Positions 22,263-30,287 of a stretch of 36,784 bases of DNA are shown one piece after another; position 1 is the stretch's first letter; each line of letters begins with the position of its first letter. This stretch comes from Catenulispora pinistramenti (GTDB lineage: Bacteria; Actinomycetota; Actinomycetes; Streptomycetales; Catenulisporaceae): NCBI RefSeq assembly GCF_018274385.1, contig NZ_JAAFYZ010000097.1, forward strand, positions 1 to 36,784, in the 5' to 3' direction. The notes under the pieces were generated by a model. It had not been told where the DNA came from and searched no databases. It saw only the letters and a list, made by a program, of their open reading frames with translations. The position numbers and the translations under genes were made by a program.

Positions 22263-22429
22263 CATCAGCACGCGCTGACCCGCGGCCCGCCTAGCCAGAG
22301 CGGGCGGCAAACCTCCACGCAAGCTCAACGAGCGCTTGCGCCGCCGTGGCCGCGCTTACGAGCATTGAGACATCCCCTCCCGACGTAGCAGCCCGTACCA
22401 CCCGAGCTGACGCAAATAAGGAGCTTGTC

Positions 22430-22678
22430 TTGAAGTTCATAGCCGAGTCGCACAACACCGGGAACATCGCGCCCTACCTCGAGGCCGAAGGCGTACGCAT
22501 CGGCGAGCTGGTCCAGGCCGGAATCCTGGAGAGCATCTTCCTGAAGGCCGACCAGTCCGGCGCCTTCCTCGTGCTCACCACCGATGACGAAGCCGCTGCC
22601 CGCACCGCCCTCGACAGCCTGCCGCTGGCGCAGAACCGGGTGACCAAGGTCGAGCTCACCGAAGTCGTCGTGCCCTGA
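22430..22678 (+). CDS. muconolactone-isomerase-like / YCII-like small protein
   Basis: An 82-residue protein with the ferredoxin-like alpha-beta sandwich pattern of muconolactone isomerase-type proteins: MKFIAESHNTGNIAPYLEAEGVR, then ELVQAGILESIFLKADQSGAFLVL, ending in LAQNRVTKVELTEVVVP. Members act as isomerases or small oxygenases, and many are uncharacterised. The start is TTG 22430, seven bases after AGGAG (22419-22423); the open frame extends upstream to a GTG at 22346, but that part lacks the family fold. Terminated by a strong hairpin. It probably forms its own unit between the bla locus and the TetR gene. Confidence 0.72.
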   Translation: MKFIAESHNTGNIAPYLEAEGVRIGELVQAGILESIFLKADQSGAFLVLTTDDEAAARTALDSLPLAQNRVTKVELTEVVVP

Positions 22679-22700
22679 CCCGCTGAGCCATGACCGAGGT

Positions 22701-22736
22701 GCGGCGTCCGGCCCTGGTGGCCGGGCGCCGCGTCTT
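22701..22736 (+). terminator. terminator of the isomerase-like gene
   Basis: GCGGCGTCCGGCC (22701-22713) pairs with GGCCGGGCGCCGC (22719-22731) across a five-base loop, one pair being U-G in RNA. The stem is 13 bp and is followed by GTCTTT. Confidence 0.75.
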
Positions 22737-22753
22737 TCGAGGTCGGCCCCGGC

Positions 22754-22785
22754 CTGAAAGTTTCGCAAAGCGCCATTAATATGGC
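22754..22785 (+). promoter_or_regulatory. TetR gene promoter with candidate operator
   Basis: CTGAAA (22754-22759), a 17-base spacer and TAATAT (22777-22782) make a reasonable -35/-10 pair for the TetR gene. The -10 lies inside GCCATTAATATGGC (22772-22785), an imperfect inverted repeat. The same CGCCATTA word recurs in the promoter of the exporter gene downstream, which suggests a shared TetR site. Confidence 0.6.
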
Positions 22786-22823
22786 CCGGCAGGCACGGAA
22801 GGTCACCACGGAAGGCACCACCC

Positions 22824-23468
22824 ATGGGCGAGGAGCAGCACGCGGCGCAGCCGGCGCGGCGCGGCGGGAGGCCGCCGCTGACCGAGTCGCGCAAGGACGA
22901 GATCCGGCTGGAGATCGCGATCGCCGCGGTGCGGCTGTTCACCGAGCAGGGCCTGGACGGCACGTCGGTGGCGCAGATCGCGGACGCCGCCGGGATCGCC
23001 ACCCGCACGCTGTGGCGCTATTTCCCCAGCAAGGAGGCCTGCGCCGGGCCGCTGCTGTCGTTCGGCCTGGACCGGTTCACCTCCTATGTCCGCGACTGGC
23101 CGACCGACCTGCCGCTGGCCGGGGCGGCCGATGACACCCGCTGGTTCAGTGACGCCTCGCCGACCCGGCTGCTGCTGGTCATCGATCTGTTCCGGCTGAC
23201 GCAGGCCGAGCCCACGCTCGATCAGGTGTGGATCCGCTGCTATTCGGACGCCGTGGCGCCGCTCGCGGTGGTGCTCGGCGAGCGGCTGGGACTGCCGGCC
23301 GACGACCTGCGGATCAAGGTCAAGGCCTCGATGCTGCTGGCCTCGATGCACCAGGGCCTGCGGCACTACGTCTGCCGCGCGCCGGGTGAGCACGGCCTGT
23401 CGCTGGAGGACACCATCCGCGCGGCGGCCCGGATCGGGCTGGCGGCGGCCGAAGCCCCGGAGCTCTGA
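22824..23468 (+). CDS. TetR family regulator of the exporter cluster
   Basis: A 214-residue TetR-type regulator. The HTH is at about 27-75: RLEIAIAAVRLFTEQGLDGT, then VAQIADAAGIATRTLWRYFPSKEA, the TRTLWRYFPSKE form being typical of a large actinobacterial subgroup that often controls MFS drug exporters. The helical C-terminal domain binds an unknown ligand. GGAAGG ten bases upstream supports the start. It lies 192 bp before a DHA2 exporter gene on the same strand, and candidate sites stand before both genes, so it most likely represses itself and the exporter. Confidence 0.92.
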   Translation: MGEEQHAAQPARRGGRPPLTESRKDEIRLEIAIAAVRLFTEQGLDGTSVAQIADAAGIATRTLWRYFPSKEACAGPLLSFGLDRFTSYVRDWPTDLPLAGAADDTRWFSDASPTRLLLVIDLFRLTQAEPTLDQVWIRCYSDAVAPLAVVLGERLGLPADDLRIKVKASMLLASMHQGLRHYVCRAPGEHGLSLEDTIRAAARIGLAAAEAPEL

Positions 23469-23565
23469 CGCGCCGACGCGCGGCGGCACCTCACAGCTCG
23501 CCGACACCCCACGGTGCGCCGGCGTCTCACCCCCGCACATGTGACCGGCCCCACAATCCCCATTA

Positions 23566-23594
23566 TTGTCGCGTCGCGCCATTATCGCTAGGGT
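23566..23594 (+). promoter_or_regulatory. promoter of the DHA2 exporter gene
   Basis: TTGTCG (23566-23571) and TAGGGT (23589-23594) are separated by 17 bases. Around the -35 element CCATTAT occurs twice, 19 bases apart (23560-23566 and 23579-23585); the second lies in CGCCATTA, also found at the TetR promoter. Confidence 0.6.
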
Positions 23595-23660
23595 GATCAC
23601 GGCCCCGGACCCGTTCGTCCGCCGCCGATCTCCCTTCTCCCGATCTGGAGCCGTCGCACC

Positions 23661-25118
23661 ATGCCCAGACGCTCGGCGGGCACTTCGCGTCCCCACTACA
23701 ACGTCATCTTCGCGGTCCTGCTCATCGGCATCTCCGCCTACGCGGTCCTGCAGTCGCTGGTCGCCCCGGTCCTGGCGACCTTCATCACCGCCCTGCACAC
23801 GACGCAGGACACCGCGACCTGGCTGATGACCGCCTATCTGCTGGCCGCCTCGGTGGCCACCCCGATCCTGGGCCGGATCGGCGACAAGGTCGGCAAGGAG
23901 CGGATGCTGGTCATCACGCTGCTGGCGCTGACCGTCGGCTCGGGGCTGGCGGCGCTGTCGCACTCGATCGGCCTGATGATCCTCGCCCGGGCGATCCAGG
24001 GCCTGGGCGGCGGGCTGCTGCCGCTGTCCTTCGGCATCATCCGCGACGAGTTCCCGCCCGAGAAGGTGAACGCCGCGATCGGCCTGGGCTCGGCCCTGCT
24101 GGCCGTCGGCGGCGGGCTGGGGCTGCTGATCGCCGGCCCCATCGTCACCCACCTGAACTACCACTGGCTGTTCTGGATCCCGATGATCCTGACCGCGATA
24201 GCCACCGTCGCTTGTTGGCTCTGGGTGCCAGAATCCCCGGTGCGCACCCCGGGCAAGATCAGCTGGGGCGCCGCGCTGTGGCTGTCGGCCTGGCTGGTGC
24301 TGCTGCTGCTCGCCGTCAGCGAGGGCCCGGCCTGGGGCTGGGGCTCGGCGAAGGTGCTGGGGCTGTTCGTCGGCGCGGCCGTCTGCCTGCCGCTGTGGAT
24401 CTGGACCGAGGCGCGCTCCAGCGCACCGCTGATCGACATGCGGATGATGCGGCTGCCGGCGGTGTGGACCACGAACCTGGTCGCGCTGCTGTTCGGCGTC
24501 GGCATGTACACCGTGATGACGTTCCTGCCGCAGCTGGTGCAGACCCCGAAGGCGGTGGCCGGCTACGGCCTGAGCGCCAGCATCACCCAGTCCGGCGTCT
24601 ACCTGCTGCCGATGACCATCGGCATGTTCCTGCTCGGCATCGCCGCCGCGCCGCTGGCCAAGCGGGTCGGGCTCAAGGCGGTCCTGGTCCTGGGCTGCCT
24701 GGCCAGCATCCCCGGCTTCGCCGCGCTCGCCCTGGGGCACTCGCAGGGCTGGCAGATCTACGTCGCCTCGGGCCTGCTCGGCGTCGGCATCGGGCTGGCG
24801 TTCTCCTCGATGTCCGCGATCGTGGTGCAGTCGGTCCCGGCCTCGCAGGTCGGCGTGGCCAGCGGGATGAACGCCAACATCCGCACCATCGGCGGCGCGA
24901 TCGGCAGCGGCGTGGCCGCGAGCATCCTGGCCTCCGGCGTCAGCACGGCGAACCCGATCCCGAAGGACTCCGGCTACACCAACGTGTTCTGGATGCTCAC
25001 CGCGGCCACGATCCTGGCCGCGCTCGCCGGCCTGATCATCCCGGCGCTGAAGCAGCGGCCGAGCGCACCGGAGGACCGCTTGGACGTCGACGACGCCCAG
25101 GCGAAGGCCGGCGTGTAG
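23661..25118 (+). CDS. MFS exporter, DHA2 (14-helix) family
   Basis: A 485-residue drug:proton antiporter of the DHA2 family (EmrB/QacA type). Motif A is GRIGDKVGKERMLV at about residue 71, the antiporter motif C region is VGGGLGLLIAGPI, and hydrophobic helices total about 14. WLMTAYLLAASVATPILG in helix 2 is typical. It probably exports an amphipathic drug or the product of the neighbouring condensation protein. A TetR gene precedes it, with a promoter at 23566-23594; the gene ends at a perfect hairpin, which separates it partly from the next gene. Natural substrate is unknown. Confidence 0.92.
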   Translation: MPRRSAGTSRPHYNVIFAVLLIGISAYAVLQSLVAPVLATFITALHTTQDTATWLMTAYLLAASVATPILGRIGDKVGKERMLVITLLALTVGSGLAALSHSIGLMILARAIQGLGGGLLPLSFGIIRDEFPPEKVNAAIGLGSALLAVGGGLGLLIAGPIVTHLNYHWLFWIPMILTAIATVACWLWVPESPVRTPGKISWGAALWLSAWLVLLLLAVSEGPAWGWGSAKVLGLFVGAAVCLPLWIWTEARSSAPLIDMRMMRLPAVWTTNLVALLFGVGMYTVMTFLPQLVQTPKAVAGYGLSASITQSGVYLLPMTIGMFLLGIAAAPLAKRVGLKAVLVLGCLASIPGFAALALGHSQGWQIYVASGLLGVGIGLAFSSMSAIVVQSVPASQVGVASGMNANIRTIGGAIGSGVAASILASGVSTANPIPKDSGYTNVFWMLTAATILAALAGLIIPALKQRPSAPEDRLDVDDAQAKAGV

Positions 25119-25135
25119 GCAGTCCGCACTCTGAG

Positions 25136-25165
25136 ATAGCCGGTGGACGGCGCGCCACCGGCTAT
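25136..25165 (+). terminator. terminator after the DHA2 exporter
   Basis: ATAGCCGGTGG (25136-25146) and CCACCGGCTAT (25155-25165) form a perfect 11-bp stem with an eight-base loop, 17 bases after the stop codon. There is no T tract. Confidence 0.75.
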
Positions 25166-25201
25166 TCCCTGACCGCTGATGTGGATGGTATATGGTGCGC
25201 T

Positions 25202-26941
25202 ATGCATCTTGGCTCACAGCCAGAGCTCCATCCCGCGCTGGTAGAAGAACACATCCTCGCGTCCGTCCCGCAAGTCCGCGCCTGTCTGGTCGTCTCGGCC
25301 CGCCTGCGCGGCCGGGTGCAGACCGACGTCCTGCTGGACCTGCGGCCCGGCGCCGATCCGGACGACGACCACGAGAGCGCGGTCCGGGCCGCGCTCACCG
25401 AATCCGAGGCCGCGACGCTTCGCCGGGTCTTCGTCCTGGGCACGGACCGGGACGAACCGGAGGGCGGGCTCGACCATCACCGGGCCCTGATCCGGCAGAA
25501 TCAGATCGCTGAGATGGCCGGCGCCCGGCTGCCCGGCGTCGGGCCCGGCGCGGATCCGGTTCCGGTGCCGGCCGAGCGGGTTCCGGTGGAGTTCGCCGGC
25601 GAGGGCGCGGGGACCGCCGGCCTGTCGTGGGGACAGCACGAGATCTGGCAGTCGATGACCCAGCAGGGCAACTGGCTCCCGTTGGGCGGCTGGCGGCCGC
25701 TGGATCCCGGGACCCGGGTCGAGGACGTCGCCTCCGAGCTGGCATACCTGCACGGCCGGTTCCCGTCGATGCGGACCCTGCTGCGGGTCGACGCGGACGG
25801 CACGCTGCGCCAAGAACTCTCGGCGACCGGATCCACCCACCTCGAGGTCTACGACGCCGGCACCGACGCCGCCCCGGACCCCGGGGCCGCCGACCGGTTG
25901 GCCGCCGCCATCTCAGAGCACTACCAGCGCCTGCCCTACGACCTGCGCACCGAATGGCCGGTCCGGATGGCCGTGGTACGCCAGGGCGGCGAGGCGACCC
26001 GGATGGCCGTCGTCATGCACCACCTGGCCCTGGACGGCGGCGGGGCCGAGATCATGATGCGTGAGGTCGCGGTCCGGGCCAGCACGCCGCCGGCCGGGCT
26101 CCAGCAACTGGAGCAGGCCCGGTGGCAGAACTCACCGGCCGGCCGCCGACACAGCGACCGGACCCTGCGGCACTTCGCCGAGATCCTGCGCGCGATGCCG
26201 ACGCCGACCTTCCCGCCGTCCGGCGACCCGCGCCGCCCCCGCTACTGGAGCGCCGAGTTCGTCTCGCCCGCGCTGCGTCCGGCGCTGGCGGCACTGGGCG
26301 AGCGCACCGGCGCCGATCCGGCCCGCGTACTGCACGCGGTCTACGCGATCGCGCTCGCGCACGTGACCGGCGTGCACCCGGTCCTGTTCCGCCCGGTCAT
26401 CGGCAACCGCTTCCGGCAGCAGCTGGCCGACGTGGTGTGCCACACGGCCCAGGCCGGGGCGGTGCTGCTCGACGTCGCCGACGGCACCGTCGAGGACGTG
26501 ATCGAGCGGGCCGGACCGGCCGCGATGAACGCCTTCAAGCACGGCTACTTCGACCCGGTACAACTCAATGCCCTGGTCGAGGAGATCGGCCGGGAGCGGG
26601 GTGCCGTGCTGGACGTGGCGTCGTTCTTCAACGATCGCCGCGGGACACCGACCGCCACGCCGACCGGCCCGGCGGCATCCACTGCCACGACCACCACCGC
26701 CGACGACTACGCCAGGGCGCGCGCCGCCAGCGAGTTCCGCTGGGTCGAGCGCCGCAACGACCCGGTGGAACGGTTGTTCCTGCACGTGGACGACTCGCCG
26801 GACACGGTCACGCTCACCATCGAGGCCGACACCCGGGCCCTGTCGCCGGCCCAGATCGAGGCGGTGGTGCGCGAGATGGAAGAGGTGGCGGTGGCCGCGG
26901 CGGTCCAGCCGGGTCTCAGCACTCGAATAAAGGCAGGTTGA
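25202..26941 (+). CDS. stand-alone NRPS-type condensation domain protein with A-domain-like N-terminus
   Basis: A 579-residue protein. Residues about 140-579 are a condensation (C) domain of the chloramphenicol-acetyltransferase fold: LSWGQHEIWQ (C1 position), HGRFPSMRTLLR, and V-M-H273-H274-L-A-L-D278-G279 with the full HHxxxDG catalytic motif, then FRPVIGNRF. Residues about 8-100 (HPALVEEHILASVPQVRACL, TLRRVFVLGTDRDEPEGG, HRALIR) look like the small C-terminal subdomain of an adenylating enzyme, without its core. No carrier protein is encoded nearby. It should catalyse amide or ester bond formation with substrates loaded elsewhere. ATG 25202 is preferred; the longer frame runs through the exporter gene. 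TATGGT at 25191-25196 could be a -10 for a leaderless mRNA. Confidence 0.8.
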   Translation: MHLGSQPELHPALVEEHILASVPQVRACLVVSARLRGRVQTDVLLDLRPGADPDDDHESAVRAALTESEAATLRRVFVLGTDRDEPEGGLDHHRALIRQNQIAEMAGARLPGVGPGADPVPVPAERVPVEFAGEGAGTAGLSWGQHEIWQSMTQQGNWLPLGGWRPLDPGTRVEDVASELAYLHGRFPSMRTLLRVDADGTLRQELSATGSTHLEVYDAGTDAAPDPGAADRLAAAISEHYQRLPYDLRTEWPVRMAVVRQGGEATRMAVVMHHLALDGGGAEIMMREVAVRASTPPAGLQQLEQARWQNSPAGRRHSDRTLRHFAEILRAMPTPTFPPSGDPRRPRYWSAEFVSPALRPALAALGERTGADPARVLHAVYAIALAHVTGVHPVLFRPVIGNRFRQQLADVVCHTAQAGAVLLDVADGTVEDVIERAGPAAMNAFKHGYFDPVQLNALVEEIGRERGAVLDVASFFNDRRGTPTATPTGPAASTATTTTADDYARARAASEFRWVERRNDPVERLFLHVDDSPDTVTLTIEADTRALSPAQIEAVVREMEEVAVAAAVQPGLSTRIKAG

Positions 26942-26997
26942 CCCCGCTCGAAGGGTTCGCGCGGCCGATCGCGGGTACGGCGTTCGGAGTGAAGACC

Positions 26998-27492
26998 ATG
27001 ATGCGGTTCGATGTCGTGATCGAGATTCCGGCGGGCTCCCGGAACAAGTACGTCATGGACCACCGCCTGGGCCGCATCCGGCTGGAGCGGCAGCTGTTCA
27101 CCTCGACCAGCTACCCGGCCGACTACGGCTACATCCCCGGCACGCTGGCCCAGGACGGCGACCCGCTGGACGCCGTGGTGCTCCTGGACAGCCCGGCGTT
27201 CCCCGGTATCGAGGTTTCGGTGCGGCCGATCGCGATCTACCGCTCGCAGGACGAAAAGGGTGTGGACAACAAGATCCTGTGCGTGGCGGCCGGGGACCCC
27301 CGCTACGCGGACGTCCAGGACCTGGCCGACGTGGCTCGCGAGCGCCTGGACGAGATCGGTCATTTCTTCGACGTCTACAAGGACACCGAACCCGGCCGGC
27401 AGGCGCACCCCGGCACCTGGGCCGACCGCGCCGCCGCCGAGGCGGTCATCGAGGCCGACCGGCGGCGGCTGAGCGAGGCGAGGGCCGAGTAG
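26998..27492 (+). CDS. ppa: inorganic pyrophosphatase, family I
   Basis: A complete 164-residue soluble pyrophosphatase that hydrolyses PPi to phosphate with Mg2+. Family features: VVIEIPAGSRNKYVMDHRLG, YPADYGYIPGTLAQDGDPLDAVVLLD with the DxDPxD signature, DEKGVDNKILCV with the conserved Asp-Glu, Asp and Lys, and the later HFFDVYKDTEPG. All active-site acidic residues appear present. GGAG eight bases upstream supports ATG 26998. It follows the condensation gene by 56 bp on the same strand, so it may be co-transcribed and pull PPi-releasing activation reactions forward. In actinomycetes ppa usually sits in a housekeeping context, so this may be an extra copy; only the full genome can tell. Confidence 0.93.
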   Translation: MMRFDVVIEIPAGSRNKYVMDHRLGRIRLERQLFTSTSYPADYGYIPGTLAQDGDPLDAVVLLDSPAFPGIEVSVRPIAIYRSQDEKGVDNKILCVAAGDPRYADVQDLADVARERLDEIGHFFDVYKDTEPGRQAHPGTWADRAAAEAVIEADRRRLSEARAE

Positions 27493-27536
27493 GGCGGAAC
27501 CGCGGTGATCACAGCGCGGGTGAGGACTTCCGTCGC

Positions 27537-29300
27537 TCAGTGCGGATCCGGCGCCGGGTTCGCCCCGGGCCGGGCCAGGAAGTCGAAGTCACAGCCCTGA
27601 TCGGCCTGCGTGATGTGGTCGGCGTACAGAGCACCGTAGCCGCGCTCGAACCGCGGGGCCGGCGGCTCCCAGGCGGCGCGGCGCCGGGCGAGTTCGGCGT
27701 CGTCGACCTCCAGGCACAGGGTGCGCGCCGGAACGTCGAGGGTGATCACGTCGCCGGTCCGGACCAGCGCCAGCGGGCCGCCGGCCTGGGACTCCGGGGC
27801 GATGTGCAGGACGCAGGTGCCGTAGCTGGTGCCGCTCATCCGGGCGTCGGAGATCCGGACCATGTCCTTGACGCCCTGCTTCAGCAGGTAGGCGGGAATC
27901 GGGAGCATGCCGTACTCGGGCATGCCGGGGCCGCCGAGCGGGCCCGCACCGCGCAGGACGAGGACGGTGTCCGGGGTGATGCCGAGCGCCGGATCATCGA
28001 TGCGCGCTTGCAGGTCCGGATAGGAGTCGAAGACGACCGCCGGTCCGCTGTGGGTGAGCAGGCGCGGCTCGGCGGCCAGATGCTTGATGACCGCGCCGTC
28101 CGGGGCCAGGTTGCCCCGCAGCACGGCGACGCCGCCGTGCTCGGCTACGGGGTTCGCACAGGGGCGGATCACCTCGGGATCATGAGTCTGGCTGTCGGTG
28201 TAGTAGTCGCCGAAAGGGATCCCGGCGACGGTCGGGCGGTTCGGATGCAGCGTCCCCGGGACTTCGGCCAGCTGCCGGAACAGGGCCCTGAGACCGCCCG
28301 CGTAGTAGAAGTCCTCCATCAGGAACCTGCCGACCGGCCGGACGTCGGCCAGCACCGGGACGCGTTCCCCGATCGCGTCGAAGTCGTCCAGCCGCAGCTC
28401 CACGCCGAGCCGGCCGGCCATCGCGATCAGGTGGATCAGGGCATTGGTCGAACCGCTGAGCGCCAGGACCGTCGCCGCCGCGTCCTGGAACGCCTCGCGC
28501 GTCATCACCTGCTGCGGCGTCACGCCCTCGCGCACGATCGCCACCGCGCGCATGCCGGAAGCCGCGGCCATCCGGTGATGCGCGGAGTCGACGGCCGGTA
28601 TCGAGGAGGCGCCTGGCAGCGTCATGCCCAGCGCCTCGGCGCAGGCGGTCATGGTCGAGGCCGTGCCCATCGTCATGCAGTGCCCGGGCGAGCGCGCGAG
28701 GCCGCCCTCGACCTCGGCCATCTCGCACTCCCCCACGCGTCCGGCGCGGTACTCGTCGAAGTAGCCGAACAGATCGGTGCCGCTGCCGAGCGTCTTGCCG
28801 CGGTGGTGTCCGCGCAGCATCGGGCCGGCGGGCACGAACAGTGCCGGCAGCCCGGCGCTCGCGGCGCCCATCAGCAGAGCCGGTGTGGTCTTGTCGCAGC
28901 CGCCCATCAATACGGCGCCGTCTACCGGGTAGGAGCGCAGTAGTTCTTCGGTCTCCATCGCCAGCAGATTGCGGTAGAGCATCGGCGTGGGCTTCTGGAA
29001 CGTCTCGGACAGCGTGGAGACCGGGAACTCCAAAGGGAATCCGCCGGCCTGCCACACTCCGCGCTTGACCTGTTCTGCGCGCTCGCGCAGGTGCATGTGG
29101 CAGGGGTTGATGTCGGACCAGGTGTTGAGGATCGCGATGACCGGCTTGCCGAGGTGTTCCTCCGGCAGATAGCCGAGCTGACGCATGCGGGAGCGATGGC
29201 TGAAGGCCCGGAGGTGGCCGCCGGTCGCGCCTTCGCCGAACCAGGCGGCGCTGCGCAGGGTCGGCGGGTTGGGCGCGGAAGCGCTTATGTCCGCACTCAC
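27537..29300 (-). CDS. sugar-acid dehydratase, IlvD/Edd family (arabonate dehydratase-like)
   Basis: A 587-residue Fe-S dehydratase that removes water from a sugar acid to give a 2-keto-3-deoxy acid. Cluster ligands are C67 (DINPCHMH), C135 (MGGCDKTTPALLMG) and C208 (SPGHCMTMGTAST). The sequence resembles the L-arabonate/D-xylonate dehydratase branch (LGKPVIAILNTWSDINPCH, RISDARMSGTSYGTCVLHI) more than IlvD proper, and the operon partner is a DapA-type lyase rather than valine genes. The GTG start overlaps the DapA-like stop (GTGA), so translation is coupled. The tail is DFLARPG and ends 44 bp from the convergent ppa. The exact sugar acid is not determined. Confidence 0.88.
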   Translation of the reverse strand: MSADISASAPNPPTLRSAAWFGEGATGGHLRAFSHRSRMRQLGYLPEEHLGKPVIAILNTWSDINPCHMHLRERAEQVKRGVWQAGGFPLEFPVSTLSETFQKPTPMLYRNLLAMETEELLRSYPVDGAVLMGGCDKTTPALLMGAASAGLPALFVPAGPMLRGHHRGKTLGSGTDLFGYFDEYRAGRVGECEMAEVEGGLARSPGHCMTMGTASTMTACAEALGMTLPGASSIPAVDSAHHRMAAASGMRAVAIVREGVTPQQVMTREAFQDAAATVLALSGSTNALIHLIAMAGRLGVELRLDDFDAIGERVPVLADVRPVGRFLMEDFYYAGGLRALFRQLAEVPGTLHPNRPTVAGIPFGDYYTDSQTHDPEVIRPCANPVAEHGGVAVLRGNLAPDGAVIKHLAAEPRLLTHSGPAVVFDSYPDLQARIDDPALGITPDTVLVLRGAGPLGGPGMPEYGMLPIPAYLLKQGVKDMVRISDARMSGTSYGTCVLHIAPESQAGGPLALVRTGDVITLDVPARTLCLEVDDAELARRRAAWEPPAPRFERGYGALYADHITQADQGCDFDFLARPGANPAPDPH

Positions 29301-30250
29301 AGCCAGCCCCCGGCCCGCCACTGGTCGAGCACGGCACCGATCCGGTCCCGCAGCGGCTGCGGTAGCGACCGGGACGGCGGCCGCACGTGCCGATCGATGA
29401 TTCCCAGCTGGGCCAACGCCTCCTTGACCACGCTGACGTTGTCGGCGCCGGCGTCGGCGCCGCGCAGCTCCTCGAATTCGCGGACCGTTTCCCACAGCAG
29501 CATCGCCTTGGCGAAGTCGCCGCCGCGCAGCGCGTCCAGCATCGCCAGGGACAGCCGGGGGGCGACGTTGACCAGTCCGGAGGTGAATCCCGTGGCACCG
29601 ACAGCGAAGCAGCCGGGGGCGGACAGTTCTGCGAGCCCTGCGATCCAGGCGAAGGCGTCGAGCCCGGCGTCACGCGCCACCGAGGCGAAGCTCACCGAGT
29701 CCGGGACCGCGTACTTGACGCCGATCACGTTCGGGCTGTGTCCGGCCAGCGTGGCTATGTGTTCCCCGCTTATGCGCGCGTCGCGGACGTAGAGGACGAT
29801 CCCGAGTCCGGGGACGGTGTCGGCGATGGCGCGGTGGTACTCGATCCAGCCCTCGGCGGAGCGGTAGGGGTGCACCGGCTGGTGGATCATCAGGGCACTG
29901 GCGCCGGCGCGCGCCGCGTGCCCGGCCGCGTCGACGGCGCCGGCCAGGTCCAGGCCGACGCCGGCCACCACCTCGGCCTGTCCGTCCACGGCCGCCACCG
30001 CCGATTCCACGGCCCGCCGCCGCTCGGCGTCGCCGAGGGTGTGGAACTCGCCGGTGTTGCCGTTGGGCGTGACGGCCTGGACGCCGTGCTCGACCAGGCG
30101 GCGAAGCACCGCGGCGTGGCCGTCCCAGTCCACGGCGCCGTCGGGGGTGAACGGGGTGACGGGGATCGCCACCAGCGTCGCCAGGCGGTCCCGCTGGTGC
30201 GCGAGGTTCGGCGGGGTCGGCGGGGTCGGGTCCTGCGATGCGGCGGTCAT
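29297..30250 (-). CDS. dihydrodipicolinate synthase family lyase/dehydratase
   Basis: A 317-residue class I aldolase-fold protein of the DapA/NanA family. The Schiff-base Lys is K179 in NVIGVKYAVPD, the Tyr is Y154 (IVLYVRDARI), and the phosphate-binding-like loop is GNTGEF (residues 64-69) in place of GTTGE. In sugar-acid operons such proteins are 2-keto-3-deoxy-acid aldolases or dehydratases (KDG aldolase, 5-keto-4-deoxyglucarate or L-KDA dehydratase). Its coupling to an IlvD/Edd dehydratase points to that step rather than lysine synthesis. ATG 30250 follows GGAG; it lies 37 bp after the GntR stop. Confidence 0.9.
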   Translation of the reverse strand: MTAASQDPTPPTPPNLAHQRDRLATLVAIPVTPFTPDGAVDWDGHAAVLRRLVEHGVQAVTPNGNTGEFHTLGDAERRRAVESAVAAVDGQAEVVAGVGLDLAGAVDAAGHAARAGASALMIHQPVHPYRSAEGWIEYHRAIADTVPGLGIVLYVRDARISGEHIATLAGHSPNVIGVKYAVPDSVSFASVARDAGLDAFAWIAGLAELSAPGCFAVGATGFTSGLVNVAPRLSLAMLDALRGGDFAKAMLLWETVREFEELRGADAGADNVSVVKEALAQLGIIDRHVRPPSRSLPQPLRDRIGAVLDQWRAGGWL

Positions 30251-30287
30251 GATGTCGGCTCCGTTTCGTCGGGTCGGCCCGGGTGTC

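Noticed and set aside
24212-25201. Upstream extension of the condensation protein frame into the exporter gene
   Set aside because: The extension is an out-of-frame reading of the DHA2 exporter, passes through its terminator and has no domain similarity.
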